Shown here piece after piece: positions 24,276 through 32,860 of a stretch of 64,000 nucleotides of DNA. Position 1 is the stretch's first letter. Each line of letters starts with the position of its first letter. The position numbers and the translations under genes are program-made. Source of the stretch: Streptomyces sp. ISL-43 (GTDB lineage: Bacteria; Actinomycetota; Actinomycetes; Streptomycetales; Streptomycetaceae). A model generated the notes under the pieces. It searched no databases, was not told the origin of the DNA, and saw nothing but the letters and a program-made list of their open reading frames with translations. The DNA is taken from NCBI RefSeq assembly GCF_018614195.1, contig NZ_JAGGOT010000029.1:248001-312000 (forward strand), read 5' to 3'.

Positions 24276-26107
24276 GCCCTGTCGTCGCCCGCCTGCTCGA
24301 ACATCGCCCCGACCGACAGTGCCCCCGCCCGCACCAGCCGTTCGGCCGCGTCCAGCGCCTCCTTGTCGGTCGCGGCCACCAGGGCGCCCATCCATGGCGC
24401 CGGCTCGAAGGCGCCGGTCGGGATGGCGGGGACGAACACCGACCCGATCGCGGCGCACCGGCGGGCCAGGTCCTCGCACAGTTCGTCGAACGCGGCCTCC
24501 GGCAGGCGGGCGCCCAGTTCCACCCGGTCGGCGATCCGTACGAGGTGCCCCGCGCCCCGCAGTTCGTCGAGCCGGGCCGCCACCATGAAGGCGACGGAGG
24601 GTCCGGTCAGGCGCAGGTTCGTCTCGGTCGGGGCGAGCCGTCCCGCGCCGTCGGCGACGAAGTCGACGTCGAACCAGCCCCGGTAGCCGGCGGCCGACAG
24701 CTCCCGGCCCACCGCCTCCCCGAAGGCCAGCAGCGGCTTCTCCGCCCACCCGGGCACCACCCCGGGCCCCACGGTCGCCCCGCGGTACCCGCCGTCCGCC
24801 ACGTCCATCACCGCGCCGCCGACCTCGTGCACCCGGCCCCGCGCGTCCACGAACCCGTCGTACGTGAGGTCGCGCGGCTCCTCGGCGTCCGCCGGGCCGG
24901 CCACGTACTCCTCCACCAGCAGCGGTCCGCGCGGCAGCGCGCGCAGCACCGCCCGCGCCCCGCCGGCCGCGCGGACCCGCTCGGGGGTCACCACCGTCGT
25001 GCCCGAACCTCCGACGCCGTGCTCCGATTTGAGAACAGTGCTCTCGCCCGCCCTGGCCCGGGCCGCCAGTAGTCGGACCGCCGCCCGCCGGGTGTCCGCC
25101 CGCCACTGCGCGGGCAGCGTGATCGCCGGGTGGCCGCCCTCCGCCAGGATCCGGCCGAACAGCTCGTGAGCCGCCGACTTCGACTCGTACCGCAGCTCAC
25201 CCGGGCGCCACGGCCGTCCCGACAGCCGAGCGAAGGGGGCGGTCAGCCCCCACGGCACGAGGGGCGCCGCGGCCCCCTCGCAGCCCGCGGCTACGGCCCC
25301 GTCTGCGGCCCCGGTCAGCCGTGCGGTCAGCGCCGGCCGGGCCCGTACGGAGTCCGACAGACCAGGACCCCGCTCCGCGAGCCCGTCGTACACCTCCACA
25401 CCGGCGGGCCAGCCCAGTTGGCGCCCGACCAGGCCGATCCAGCCCGCCGGCACCGTGCGCGGCAGCACCAGCGCGGCCGGCCGCGGACTGTAGAAGGCGG
25501 CCAGGCAGGCGTAGTGGTGCGCGGCCCGCTGCTCCCGGTCCAGCGAGGCGTCGGCGAACTGCGCGTTGTACTCGGCGACGTTGCCCACGTGCACGGCGGC
25601 CACGCCGCCCGTCCAAGCCCGGGCCCAGGCGGCCAGGGGCGAGGGCGCCACCTCGAACCGCACCAGTTCGCCGGGAGCGCCCGGACCGCCCCGGTACGCC
25701 GCGCCCAGGGCCCGGTAGAACCCGGCGGCGTGCGGATCGGAGTCGATCACCAGCCGGCGGAAACCGAGCCCGGCGGCGCGCCGCAGCACGTCCCGGTAGA
25801 GCAGGCGGCCCACTCCCCGCCCGATGGCGGCCGGCTCCACGAAGAGCAGCCCGAGCCGCCCGAGCGGCGGCTCCCCGTCCAGGGAGGCGAGCCCGAGCAC
25901 CGGGGCACCGCGGCCGCCGCAGCCGTCGTCGGCTCCGCCCTCGGCGACCACGATCCGCCGCCGCACCTCGTCGCCGGCCCCGATCCGCAACTCGGGCGCG
26001 CAGGCGGCCAGGAACTCCGCGTCGTACCCCCAGTGCGCCTTCGACCGCATGACCAGCACCGTCAGCGCATCCGCCTCCGCGGGCAGCGCGGGCCTGAGCT
26101 TTGCCAC
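24272..26107 (-). CDS. GNAT acetyltransferase fused to a pre-ATP-grasp/peptide-ligase-like module
   Basis: Predicted 611-aa two-module protein. Residues 1 to about 150 are a GNAT domain (acetyl-CoA loop GRGVGRLLYRDVLRRAA, then FYRALGAAYRGG). From about 185 a pre-ATP-grasp domain (VHVGNVAEYNAQF, SPRPAALVLPRTVPAGW) leads into an ATP-grasp ligase of the PGM1-related peptide ligase kind: STVLKSEHGVGGSGTTVVTP, LLVEEYV and WFDVDFVADG then LAPTETNLRLTGPS. GTG 26107 is chosen for the GGAGG seven nt upstream. It is divergent from the DUF350 gene and convergent with the adenylation-membrane gene. A role in ligating an amino acid to a small peptide or cap, plus N-acylation, is inferred. Confidence 0.68.
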   Translation of the reverse strand: MAKLRPALPAEADALTVLVMRSKAHWGYDAEFLAACAPELRIGAGDEVRRRIVVAEGGADDGCGGRGAPVLGLASLDGEPPLGRLGLLFVEPAAIGRGVGRLLYRDVLRRAAGLGFRRLVIDSDPHAAGFYRALGAAYRGGPGAPGELVRFEVAPSPLAAWARAWTGGVAAVHVGNVAEYNAQFADASLDREQRAAHHYACLAAFYSPRPAALVLPRTVPAGWIGLVGRQLGWPAGVEVYDGLAERGPGLSDSVRARPALTARLTGAADGAVAAGCEGAAAPLVPWGLTAPFARLSGRPWRPGELRYESKSAAHELFGRILAEGGHPAITLPAQWRADTRRAAVRLLAARARAGESTVLKSEHGVGGSGTTVVTPERVRAAGGARAVLRALPRGPLLVEEYVAGPADAEEPRDLTYDGFVDARGRVHEVGGAVMDVADGGYRGATVGPGVVPGWAEKPLLAFGEAVGRELSAAGYRGWFDVDFVADGAGRLAPTETNLRLTGPSVAFMVAARLDELRGAGHLVRIADRVELGARLPEAAFDELCEDLARRCAAIGSVFVPAIPTGAFEPAPWMGALVAATDKEALDAAERLVRAGALSVGAMFEQAGDDRA

Positions 26108-26210
26108 TTCCTGACCTCCCCATGGTCCGGTGCCACAGCGTGCGATAGATTCGGCCACCGCGCCGACAGGCGCGCGACGTACTTCCTACCCACCCGGAGA
26201 CGGCTTCTCA

Positions 26211-26633
26211 ATGAGCGACATCATCAACGGACTCGGCCGCACCACGGCATTCGGCGGCGTCGGTCTGGTGCTGCTCATCCTCGGCATCGTCCTCGTGGAC
26301 GTGCTGACCCCCGGCAAGCTGCCGAAGCAGATCTGGGAGGAGCGCAACCGCAACGCCTCCGTCATGCTCTCCTCCGCGCTGCTCGGCATCGGCGGCATCG
26401 TCTTCACCTCGATCTGGACGACCTACGACGACTTCGGGAAGGGCCTGCTCTCCACCGCGGCCTTCGGCGTCCTCGGCCTGGTCCTGATGGCCGTGGCGTT
26501 CCTGGTGCTCGACCTGGTGACCCCGGGCAAGCTCGGCGCCATCGTGGTCGACCCCGAGCCGCACCCCGCGGTGTGGGTGACGGCCTCCTGCAACATCGCG
26601 GTGGCCGCGATCGTCGTCGCCTCCATCGCCTGA
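26211..26633 (+). CDS. DUF350 family membrane protein
   Basis: Predicted 140-aa integral membrane protein with four hydrophobic helices arranged as two similar halves, each ending in a D(V/L)xTPGKL motif (VDVLTPGKLPKQIW and LDLVTPGKLGAIVV), the mark of DUF350. Charged E/R-rich segment WEERNRNAS lies between them. DUF350 genes are often found beside ATP-grasp or ligase genes in bacteria, as here with the divergent GNAT/ATP-grasp gene 104 nt away. ATG 26211 has GGAGA eleven nt upstream. Function is unknown. Confidence 0.82.
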   Translation: MSDIINGLGRTTAFGGVGLVLLILGIVLVDVLTPGKLPKQIWEERNRNASVMLSSALLGIGGIVFTSIWTTYDDFGKGLLSTAAFGVLGLVLMAVAFLVLDLVTPGKLGAIVVDPEPHPAVWVTASCNIAVAAIVVASIA

Positions 26634-26659
26634 CGGCGGTTCACGGACATCACGACGCC

Positions 26660-26693
26660 GAGAGCGCCGCTCCCTTCGGGGAGCGGCGCTCTC
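26660..26693. terminator. Strong bidirectional terminator (15-bp stem, UUCG loop)
   Basis: Perfect 15-bp stem (26660-26674 with 26679-26693) capped by a TTCG tetraloop and followed by GTTTCGT. It sits between the convergent DUF350 and acyltransferase genes and can serve both. Confidence 0.85.
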
Positions 26694-26729
26694 GTTTCGT
26701 ACCGGTGCTCCCAGGCCCCGCGGCGTCTC

Positions 26730-27950
26730 CTACGCGAGCCCCAGCGCGAAGACAGCGAACCCGGCCGACAGCACGCCCGCCACGGTCCGGCGCACGGTCG
26801 TCGCCTTCGTCCACGGCTGCTCGAACCGGCGCGCGTACCGGGCGATGCCCACCAGCAGCGCCGCGAAGACCGGCATCCACGCCAGCCTGCCCGCGATCCA
26901 CCCCAGGGTGTCCGGCGCCGTCGTCAGCCCCGCCAACCCGCCCACGGACGAGCCCGGCACGGCGGCCGCCAGCATCGCCGTCTGGTGCCAGCACAGGATC
27001 GTCATCGCGCACAGGTTGATCACGACCACCGGCGCCCACAGCGCCGGCCGGGCCAGCAGCCGGGCCAGCCGGTCCCGCAGCAGGATCGCCGCCCCCGACT
27101 GGACTGACGCCAGTGCCAGGACCAGCAGCGACGGCGGGTGCGAGTTGGTCCGGGCCTCGCCCGGTACGCCGACCATCGACGCCGGGTAGTGGAAGACCAC
27201 CAGCAGTGCCGCGAACAGCACGCCCCCGCCCGCCAGCAGCAGCCATGCCCCGCGCCGCCCGATCCGCCCCTCGCCCCACGACACGCCCAGCTGGTAGGCG
27301 AACAGCCAGCCCGGAAGGATGTTCACCAGCGCCAGCCAGCCCGGCACCGAGTCCGCGAAGGGCCCGTAGCGCAGGAAGTCGACCAGGGCGACCGAGCCGA
27401 GCAGCGGAGCCGCCGCCCAGCCGCCGAGCCGGCGGGCCGCCCGTACGCAGTAGGGGGTCAGCGCGGTGACCGCCACGTACACCCCGACGAACCACAGAGG
27501 CTGGATCACCAGCGTCGCCCCGGTCCGCAGCGTGGCCTCCGGCACCCCGGCCGCGTACAGCAATGGCGCGGCCAGCGCCCACACCGCCGTGACCCCGAGC
27601 ACCGGCCGCCCGAGCCGGGCGATCCGCCCCTTCAGCCACGAGCCGGTGGTGCCGGTGCGCCGCCGGAAGGAGAGCACCGAGGCGTAGCCCCCGACCAGGA
27701 AGAAGATCCCGAGCATCTGGAGCAGCCAGCCGGCCGGTGCCAGGCCACCGAAGGCGGAGAGCGGGCTGGCATTGTGGAGGGCGCCGTCGGAGTCGAGGGT
27801 GAACCCGCCGAGCAGCCAGTGCCCGGTGGGCACGGCCAGCAGGGCGAGCGCCCGCAGTCCGTCGATCGCCCGGTCGCGGTGGGCGGGGGTCTTGGCCTCG
27901 ATGCGGCCGGCGGTGGCCCGCGCCTTGGCGAGGAGGCTCGGCGTGCTCAT
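26730..27950 (-). CDS. Acyltransferase-3-like multi-pass membrane protein
   Basis: Predicted 406-aa membrane protein with about ten helices. The N-terminal motif RDRAIDGLRALALLAVPTGH matches the acyltransferase 3 family, which transfers acyl groups to extracellular sugars or cell-wall components; the family His lies at the end of that motif. IFFLVGGYASVLSFRRRTG and the FHYPASMVGV region fit. ATG 27950 overlaps the stop of the upstream hydrolase gene (ATGA), and GGGAGA lies 7 nt upstream, so the two are co-translated. The substrate is unknown; coupling to an exported alpha/beta hydrolase suggests extracytoplasmic acyl or lipid chemistry. Confidence 0.8.
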   Translation of the reverse strand: MSTPSLLAKARATAGRIEAKTPAHRDRAIDGLRALALLAVPTGHWLLGGFTLDSDGALHNASPLSAFGGLAPAGWLLQMLGIFFLVGGYASVLSFRRRTGTTGSWLKGRIARLGRPVLGVTAVWALAAPLLYAAGVPEATLRTGATLVIQPLWFVGVYVAVTALTPYCVRAARRLGGWAAAPLLGSVALVDFLRYGPFADSVPGWLALVNILPGWLFAYQLGVSWGEGRIGRRGAWLLLAGGGVLFAALLVVFHYPASMVGVPGEARTNSHPPSLLVLALASVQSGAAILLRDRLARLLARPALWAPVVVINLCAMTILCWHQTAMLAAAVPGSSVGGLAGLTTAPDTLGWIAGRLAWMPVFAALLVGIARYARRFEQPWTKATTVRRTVAGVLSAGFAVFALGLA

Positions 27951-28990
27951 CGGGATTCTCCCGTCGCGATGGCGGCGAACGCCTTCAGGGACTGGGTGCC
28001 GGGGGTGAGGTAGCCGGTGTGCCCGGCCACGTCGGCGGCGGGGACCGGGCGGGCTCCGAAGGCAGCCGAGGTGGGGTCGGCGCCGTGGCCGAGCCCGGCG
28101 AACTCCACGTTGGGGACGTCGGAGATCCAGTCGGAGGGTCCGCGCGCCGCCCACACGCGGGCGGTGGTGTGCAGCCCGGCGGCCGTGTCCGCGCGCATCC
28201 CCGGGGAGCCGAACGCGACGATGTCGGTGGCGTCCGTGTCCCGGGCGGCCAGTCCGCAGACCACCGAGCCGTAGCTGTGGCAGAACAGCACCGGGTCGGG
28301 GGCGCCGACCGCGTTGAGCCCCTGCGTCAAGCGCGCCAGGCGGACCGCGCCCGCCTGGGCGAGCCGCCCCTGCGCCGCGTCCAGCCCGACCCCGACGGGC
28401 GTGGTGTAACCGGTCCACGCGATGACGGCGGTCGAGTCCGAGGAGGCGGCCCGCAGCGCACGGGCCATGCCCGCCGGGCCGGTGTGCGGGGCTCGCGGGC
28501 GGTCGTAGGTGGTGGCGTCGTTGTCCGAGCCCGGCACGATCACCGAGACGTGCGCGGCCCGCTCCAGGTCCCCGAACACCTCGGCGACCGTGCCCCGCCC
28601 GCGCGGGTCGAAGGCCAGGATCTGCCGGCCGGGCGCGCCGAGGGAGGCGAAGCGGTCCTCACCCGAGGCGAGGACCGCCAGCCGGTTGGCCTCGTACCTG
28701 AGAGGGAGCGGAGCCCCGTCCAGATTGCCCGCCACCAGCGGGTGGGACCGTACGAGGCTTCGCGCCCGGCCCTCGTCCAGCCCGGCGAAGAACCGCGCGA
28801 CCTCGCGCGGCGTCGCCCGCGCCGGATCCGGCAGCGGCTGCCCGGACACCGTGTCCGCCCGCCAGGCGGCGGTGCCCGGCGGCGGCCCGGTGACCGCCGT
28901 CTGGGTGTCGGCCGAGGCCCATCCCGCGGTCCCCCCTGCGACGGTCGCCGCGAGCGCGGCCGTGACCAGTGTCCTTGCGAAGCGGCGCAT
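27947..28990 (-). CDS. Exported alpha/beta hydrolase (DUF1023-like)
   Basis: Predicted 347-aa secreted hydrolase. A Sec signal (RRFARTLVTAALAATVAGGT) with cleavage near ASADT precedes a DUF1023-type alpha/beta fold. The nucleophile elbow is VLFCHSYGSVVCGLAA with Ser in HSYGS; the oxyanion and GSDNDATTYDRP region (HVSVIVPGSDNDA) is typical, and GLGHGADPTSAAFG near the end supplies the catalytic His. GAGGAGAAG lies just upstream of ATG 28990. It is first in a two-gene operon with the acyltransferase. Family members are predicted esterases; substrate unknown. Confidence 0.82.
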   Translation of the reverse strand: MRRFARTLVTAALAATVAGGTAGWASADTQTAVTGPPPGTAAWRADTVSGQPLPDPARATPREVARFFAGLDEGRARSLVRSHPLVAGNLDGAPLPLRYEANRLAVLASGEDRFASLGAPGRQILAFDPRGRGTVAEVFGDLERAAHVSVIVPGSDNDATTYDRPRAPHTGPAGMARALRAASSDSTAVIAWTGYTTPVGVGLDAAQGRLAQAGAVRLARLTQGLNAVGAPDPVLFCHSYGSVVCGLAARDTDATDIVAFGSPGMRADTAAGLHTTARVWAARGPSDWISDVPNVEFAGLGHGADPTSAAFGARPVPAADVAGHTGYLTPGTQSLKAFAAIATGESR

Positions 28991-29147
28991 GCCCCTTCTC
29001 CTCTCCTCGTGACGAGGAGGAAGGTAAGAAGGAGGTGCCGGTCGGGGCGTCGGACCGTGGAGCCAAGTCGGATGTCATACCCCGGTAGGGGGTGGAGGAG
29101 ACCTCGGACGCGGCAAGGGGTACGGCGGGCGCGGCGCCCGGAGAGCG

Positions 29148-29189
29148 GAGCCCGACCCGCTGAGCCCGACCCGCTGAGCCCGGCCCGCG
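29148..29189. repeat. 14-bp tandem repeats between hydrolase and response regulator
   Basis: GAGCCCGACCCGCT is repeated exactly at 29148-29161 and 29162-29175, with a third, diverged copy to 29189. It lies in the 229-nt spacer upstream of the hydrolase gene and downstream of the response regulator gene. No clear promoter could be assigned in this spacer. Confidence 0.55.
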
Positions 29190-29219
29190 TGCCACGGCGC
29201 GCGGAGCCCGCCGCCCAGG

Positions 29220-29903
29220 TCAGCCCTTCGCGTCGCCCGGCCGCACCAGCCCCGCCTCGTAGGCGAAGATCACCGCCTGGGCCCGGTCCCGCAGGTCCAG
29301 CTTGCCCAGCACCCGCCCGATGTGGGTCTTGACCGTCTGTTCGGCGAGCACCAGGTGCCCGGCGATCTCCTGGTTCGACAGTCCGCGCGCGATGAGCTCC
29401 AGTACCTCGGTCTCACGCGGGGTCAGCCCGTTCAGCCGCAGCGCCGGGTTCTTGCGCGGCGCCGGCCGCCGCTCGACGAAGTCGGCGATCAGCCGCCGGG
29501 TCACCGAAGGCGCGAGCAGCGCCTCGCCCGAGGCGACGACCCGGACCGCCGCGATCAGATCCGCCGGCGGGGCGTCCTTCAGCAGGAACCCGGAGGCCCC
29601 CGCGCGCAGGGCCTCGTACACGTAGTCGTCGATGTCGAAGGTGGTCAGCATCAGCACCTTCGGCCGGTGCACCACCCCCGGCGGGGGGTCGAGGAGCTCG
29701 CGGGCGGCGCTCAGCCCGTCCATCTCCGGCATCCGGACGTCCATCAGCACCACGTCGGGGTGGACGGTGCGCGAGACCTGGACGCCCTGGCGCCCGTCGG
29801 GCGCCTCGCCCACCACGTCGATGTCGGCCTGCGCCGACAGCAGTGCGGCGAACCCCGCCCGCACCATGGCCTGGTCGTCGACGATGATCACGCGGATGGT
29901 CAA
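29220..29903 (-). CDS. NarL/LuxR-family response regulator
   Basis: Predicted 227-aa DNA-binding regulator. The receiver domain starts TIRVIIVDDQAMVRAGFAAL with the acidic pocket, the phospho-Asp is in HPDVVLMDVRMPEMDG, and the conserved Lys in GASGFLLKDAPPADL. The C-terminal LuxR HTH is LTPRETEVLELIARGLSNQE then QTVKTHIGRVLGKL. The start is TTG 29903, overlapping the histidine kinase stop as TTGA, with AGAGGAA as ribosome site; GTG 29891 is an alternative. It should be phosphorylated by the kinase encoded immediately upstream. Targets are unknown; the next operon downstream is the exported hydrolase/acyltransferase pair. Confidence 0.9.
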   Translation of the reverse strand: MTIRVIIVDDQAMVRAGFAALLSAQADIDVVGEAPDGRQGVQVSRTVHPDVVLMDVRMPEMDGLSAARELLDPPPGVVHRPKVLMLTTFDIDDYVYEALRAGASGFLLKDAPPADLIAAVRVVASGEALLAPSVTRRLIADFVERRPAPRKNPALRLNGLTPRETEVLELIARGLSNQEIAGHLVLAEQTVKTHIGRVLGKLDLRDRAQAVIFAYEAGLVRPGDAKG

Positions 29904-31258
29904 ATCTGTTCCTCTGCCGGGGCGTCCAGGGGTAGGCGGGCGGCGACCCGGAAGCCGCCGTCGGGCAGTGGACCGGTGTCCAGCGTCCCGCCCGTCAACC
30001 GTACGCGCTCCCGCATCCCCACCAGACCGTGGCCGGTGCCGGAGGTCTCCAGCGCCACCACCGCGTCTTGGGCGGGGCCGTTGACCACGAGCACGAGGAC
30101 CTCCTCGGCGTCGAACGTCACCGACACCCGGGTCGGCGCGCCGGGCGCGTGCCGCACCACATTGGCGAGGGCCTCCTGCACGATCCGGTACGCGGACAGG
30201 TCCACGGCCGGCGACGCCGCCTCGGCGGCCCCCGCGGCCAGCGCCAACTCCACCGGCTGCCCCGCCCGTACGGTCGCCTCCACCAGCTGCTGCAACCGGC
30301 CGAGCCCCGGCTGCGGGGCCAGGTCGCCGCTGCCCGTCTCGTCCCCGCGCAGCACCGTCAGCAGCCGCCGCATCTCGCCCAGCGACTCCCGGGCGCTCGC
30401 CGCGATCGCCGCGAACTCCTCCTGGACCGGCTCCGCCATGCCGGGCAGCCGGTAGGGCGCCGAATCGGCCTGCACCGTGATCACCGACATGTGATGGGCC
30501 ACGACGTCGTGCAACTCCCGGGCGATGCGCGCCCGTTCCTCCAGCAGGGTGCGCCGGGACCGCTCGGCCTCGCTGATGCTCTCCTGCTCGGCGATCTTCT
30601 GTCGCGCGTCGCCGAGCCCGCGCAGCGCCCCCGTCAGAGCGAGCACGACACCGGAGAGCACGAACAGCAGGGCAACGGTGTTGATGATCCCGTCCGGCTG
30701 GAAGAAGCCCAGCACCACCCCGGCCGCCCCGGTCGCCAGCCACACCCAGACCAGGGTCCGGATGGTCTCCCGCAGCCCCAGGCAGGCCATGAGCACCAGG
30801 TAGCCGATGATCACCATCGGCGTCCACGGCCAGGCGTGCCGGGCCACCTGGTCGGCCTGGGTCAGGACGACGGCCCCGACGATGTCCGCGAACAGCACCA
30901 GCGCCCACGCGGGCAGCGGCCGGGTCACGGCGAGCAGCAGCGGCACGGTCTGGGCCACACCGAGCGCGCCGGCCCAGCCGCCGCCCGCCTTGTAGTCGTT
31001 GGTCAGCACCACGATCGTGACCGGCAGCAGCGTCATCACGCACACCGCGGCCACCGCGTACGGCATCATCCGCTGCCAGGCCTTGGGCGCCTGGGCGAAC
31101 AGCGGCTCGGCGGCGCGCGCGGGCGTGCGCAGCGACACCGCGAGCTGGGTCAGCGCGCGCGGCGCCCCCGCGGCGGACGCGGCGGCACCGGCCGCCTTGG
31201 CGGCGGCGGAAGCCTTCGCGGCGGCGGACGCGGACAGGGATCGGGCTCGTTCGCTCAT
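29900..31258 (-). CDS. Sensor histidine kinase (HisKA_3/NarX-type)
   Basis: Predicted 452-aa membrane kinase. A long Ala/Ser-rich cytoplasmic N-terminus is followed by about five to six transmembrane helices (residues about 60-220), then a HisKA_3 dimerisation helix with phospho-acceptor His in RARIARELHDVVAHHMSVIT, and an HATPase domain (IVQEALANVVRHAPG, GTGHGLVGMRERVRLTGG). There is no large sensor loop, so it may sense membrane or cell-envelope state. ATG 31258 is chosen because upstream residues are non-conserved. Stop overlaps the response regulator start; the pair is one transcription unit. Confidence 0.9.
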   Translation of the reverse strand: MSERARSLSASAAAKASAAAKAAGAAASAAGAPRALTQLAVSLRTPARAAEPLFAQAPKAWQRMMPYAVAAVCVMTLLPVTIVVLTNDYKAGGGWAGALGVAQTVPLLLAVTRPLPAWALVLFADIVGAVVLTQADQVARHAWPWTPMVIIGYLVLMACLGLRETIRTLVWVWLATGAAGVVLGFFQPDGIINTVALLFVLSGVVLALTGALRGLGDARQKIAEQESISEAERSRRTLLEERARIARELHDVVAHHMSVITVQADSAPYRLPGMAEPVQEEFAAIAASARESLGEMRRLLTVLRGDETGSGDLAPQPGLGRLQQLVEATVRAGQPVELALAAGAAEAASPAVDLSAYRIVQEALANVVRHAPGAPTRVSVTFDAEEVLVLVVNGPAQDAVVALETSGTGHGLVGMRERVRLTGGTLDTGPLPDGGFRVAARLPLDAPAEEQI

Positions 31259-31430
31259 GATCCGTCCAGCGTATGCGCCCGCGGACGGGCCGGCCCCGTG
31301 CGGCACCCACCGTCGAGGCCGCGGGTCCGGGTCGGGAAGCGGTCCCGGGACGGGCAGCAGGCCCCGGACCTGGTCGGCATAGACTGCGCCAGGCCTGGAC
31401 GATCACCGAACGGCGGGGGAGCGGGAACGC

Positions 31431-32378
31431 ATGGGCGGGGCAGCCGCGCTCGAGAAGCTGATACCGGTCGTACTGGCCTTCGGCGCCGGCGTGCTGCTCG
31501 CACGCCGCAAGGTGGTCCCCGCCGAGGCCTCCAAGGTCTTCGCCGACTACGCCTTCCTCTTCGCCGTCCCCTGCTACCTGTTCGGCAACATCTACGCCGC
31601 GAACCTCTCCGCCCTCTTCGACTGGCGGGCCATCGGCGGCTACGCGGCGGCCGCCGCCCTCGCCGTCGCGGCGGTCGCCGCCGCCTCGGCACTGACCGGA
31701 CTGCGGGAGCCGCGCGCCGTGGCCCTGCGCGTGATGGCCGGGGTCCAGGTCAACACCGCCTACTTCGCCGTCCCCGTCTTCATCACCTTCTTCGGGACGG
31801 CGGCGCCGATCTTCCCGGTGCTGCTCTTCCAGGTGTGCGTCCTGTCGCTCGTCGTCATCGCCATCATGGAACTGGGCCGCGGCGACCCCGGCGCGGGCGG
31901 CCCCGCGCAGCGCCTCGCCCGGGCCGTCGGCTCCTCGCTCCTCACCCCGCTGGTGCTCGCCTGCAACGCCGGGATCCTGCTCAACCTGCTCTCCGTGCAC
32001 GTACCCGAAGTGGTCCTGGACGGGGCCGCATTCGTCGGAGACAGCGCCTCCCCGGTGGCGCTCTTCGCCCTCGGCCTCCACCTCGGGGGCATCGGCCTCG
32101 ACATCCGGGGCACCACGCGCGAGGAAATGGCGCTCATCGGCTTCAAATGCCTCGCCTTCCCGCTGCTGGCCTGGGCGGTGTGCGGGGCGCTGTTCGGGGT
32201 CCGGGGCGAGTGGCTCACCTACCTCGTGCTGATCGCCGCGATGCCGACGCCACAGAACCTGTTCATCTTCGCCCAGCGCTACGACGTGGGCGTGGACCTC
32301 TCCGCCGCCGTAGTGATCAAGAGCTCGGTGGTGTCCCTCCTGCTGCTGCCGCTCTGGCTGCAGGCCGTGGCCTCCTGA
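31431..32378 (+). CDS. AEC (auxin efflux carrier) family transporter
   Basis: Predicted 315-aa membrane protein with about ten helices in two five-helix halves. The start (LIPVVLAFGAGVLLARRKVV, then YAFLFAVPCYLF) and the second half (LVLACNAGILLNLL, ALFALGLHLGGIG) are typical of bacterial AEC permeases that move malate or other organic anions. ATG 31431 is preceded by a GGGGGAG site. It is divergent from the histidine kinase, with 172 nt between starts, so regulation by that system is plausible but not shown. Confidence 0.85.
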   Translation: MGGAAALEKLIPVVLAFGAGVLLARRKVVPAEASKVFADYAFLFAVPCYLFGNIYAANLSALFDWRAIGGYAAAAALAVAAVAAASALTGLREPRAVALRVMAGVQVNTAYFAVPVFITFFGTAAPIFPVLLFQVCVLSLVVIAIMELGRGDPGAGGPAQRLARAVGSSLLTPLVLACNAGILLNLLSVHVPEVVLDGAAFVGDSASPVALFALGLHLGGIGLDIRGTTREEMALIGFKCLAFPLLAWAVCGALFGVRGEWLTYLVLIAAMPTPQNLFIFAQRYDVGVDLSAAVVIKSSVVSLLLLPLWLQAVAS

Positions 32379-32467
32379 GGACACCGGCACGGCACGGAGC
32401 CCGGGGCGGCCGGGAGACAGGCCCCGGAACCGTCGTTCCCCCGGCGGGCTCCGCTCGTTGACCGGGC

Positions 32468-32860
32468 ATGGAGCTGCCGATCATCGCGGCGCCCGGCGTC
32501 GGGGAACGGGCCGACGCCGTGGCCGATGCCGCCTGCCACCTCTACGACACCATCGCGCCCTGGGGCCACGCCGCGCCCGGCGGGTGGAGCCGCAGCGCCG
32601 CCGAGGACGCCGCCGAGGCCATCGAGACGGCCGCGCACGCCCTCGCCCTCGCCCACCCGCGCGCCGAGGTCATCCTCGGGCCGGTCCACACCGCCCTCGC
32701 GGACCTGCGCCGGCAGCTCGGCCTCGCGCCGGCCGACCTACTGACCGCGGACGGGCTGCCGGCGAGCCCGCGCACGGTCGGCAACCCGCGCCGCACCCGC
32801 TGGGTGCGGGTGTTCACGCCACCCGCGCCCCGGCAAGAGCCGTCTCGTACAACTTCCTGA
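32468..32860 (+). CDS. Hypothetical 130-aa helical protein
   Basis: No family recognised with certainty. The sequence is alpha-helical and Ala-rich (ADAVADAACHLYDTIAP, AEDAAEAIETAAHALALA, LGPVHTALADLRRQLGLA), without signal or membrane helices, and ends in a basic tail. Ribosome site is weak. Its last 47 nt overlap the end of the convergent trypsin-like protease gene, so either the tail is functionally unimportant or the annotated end is only nominal. Coding bias in third positions supports translation. Confidence 0.5.
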   Translation: MELPIIAAPGVGERADAVADAACHLYDTIAPWGHAAPGGWSRSAAEDAAEAIETAAHALALAHPRAEVILGPVHTALADLRRQLGLAPADLLTADGLPASPRTVGNPRRTRWVRVFTPPAPRQEPSRTTS

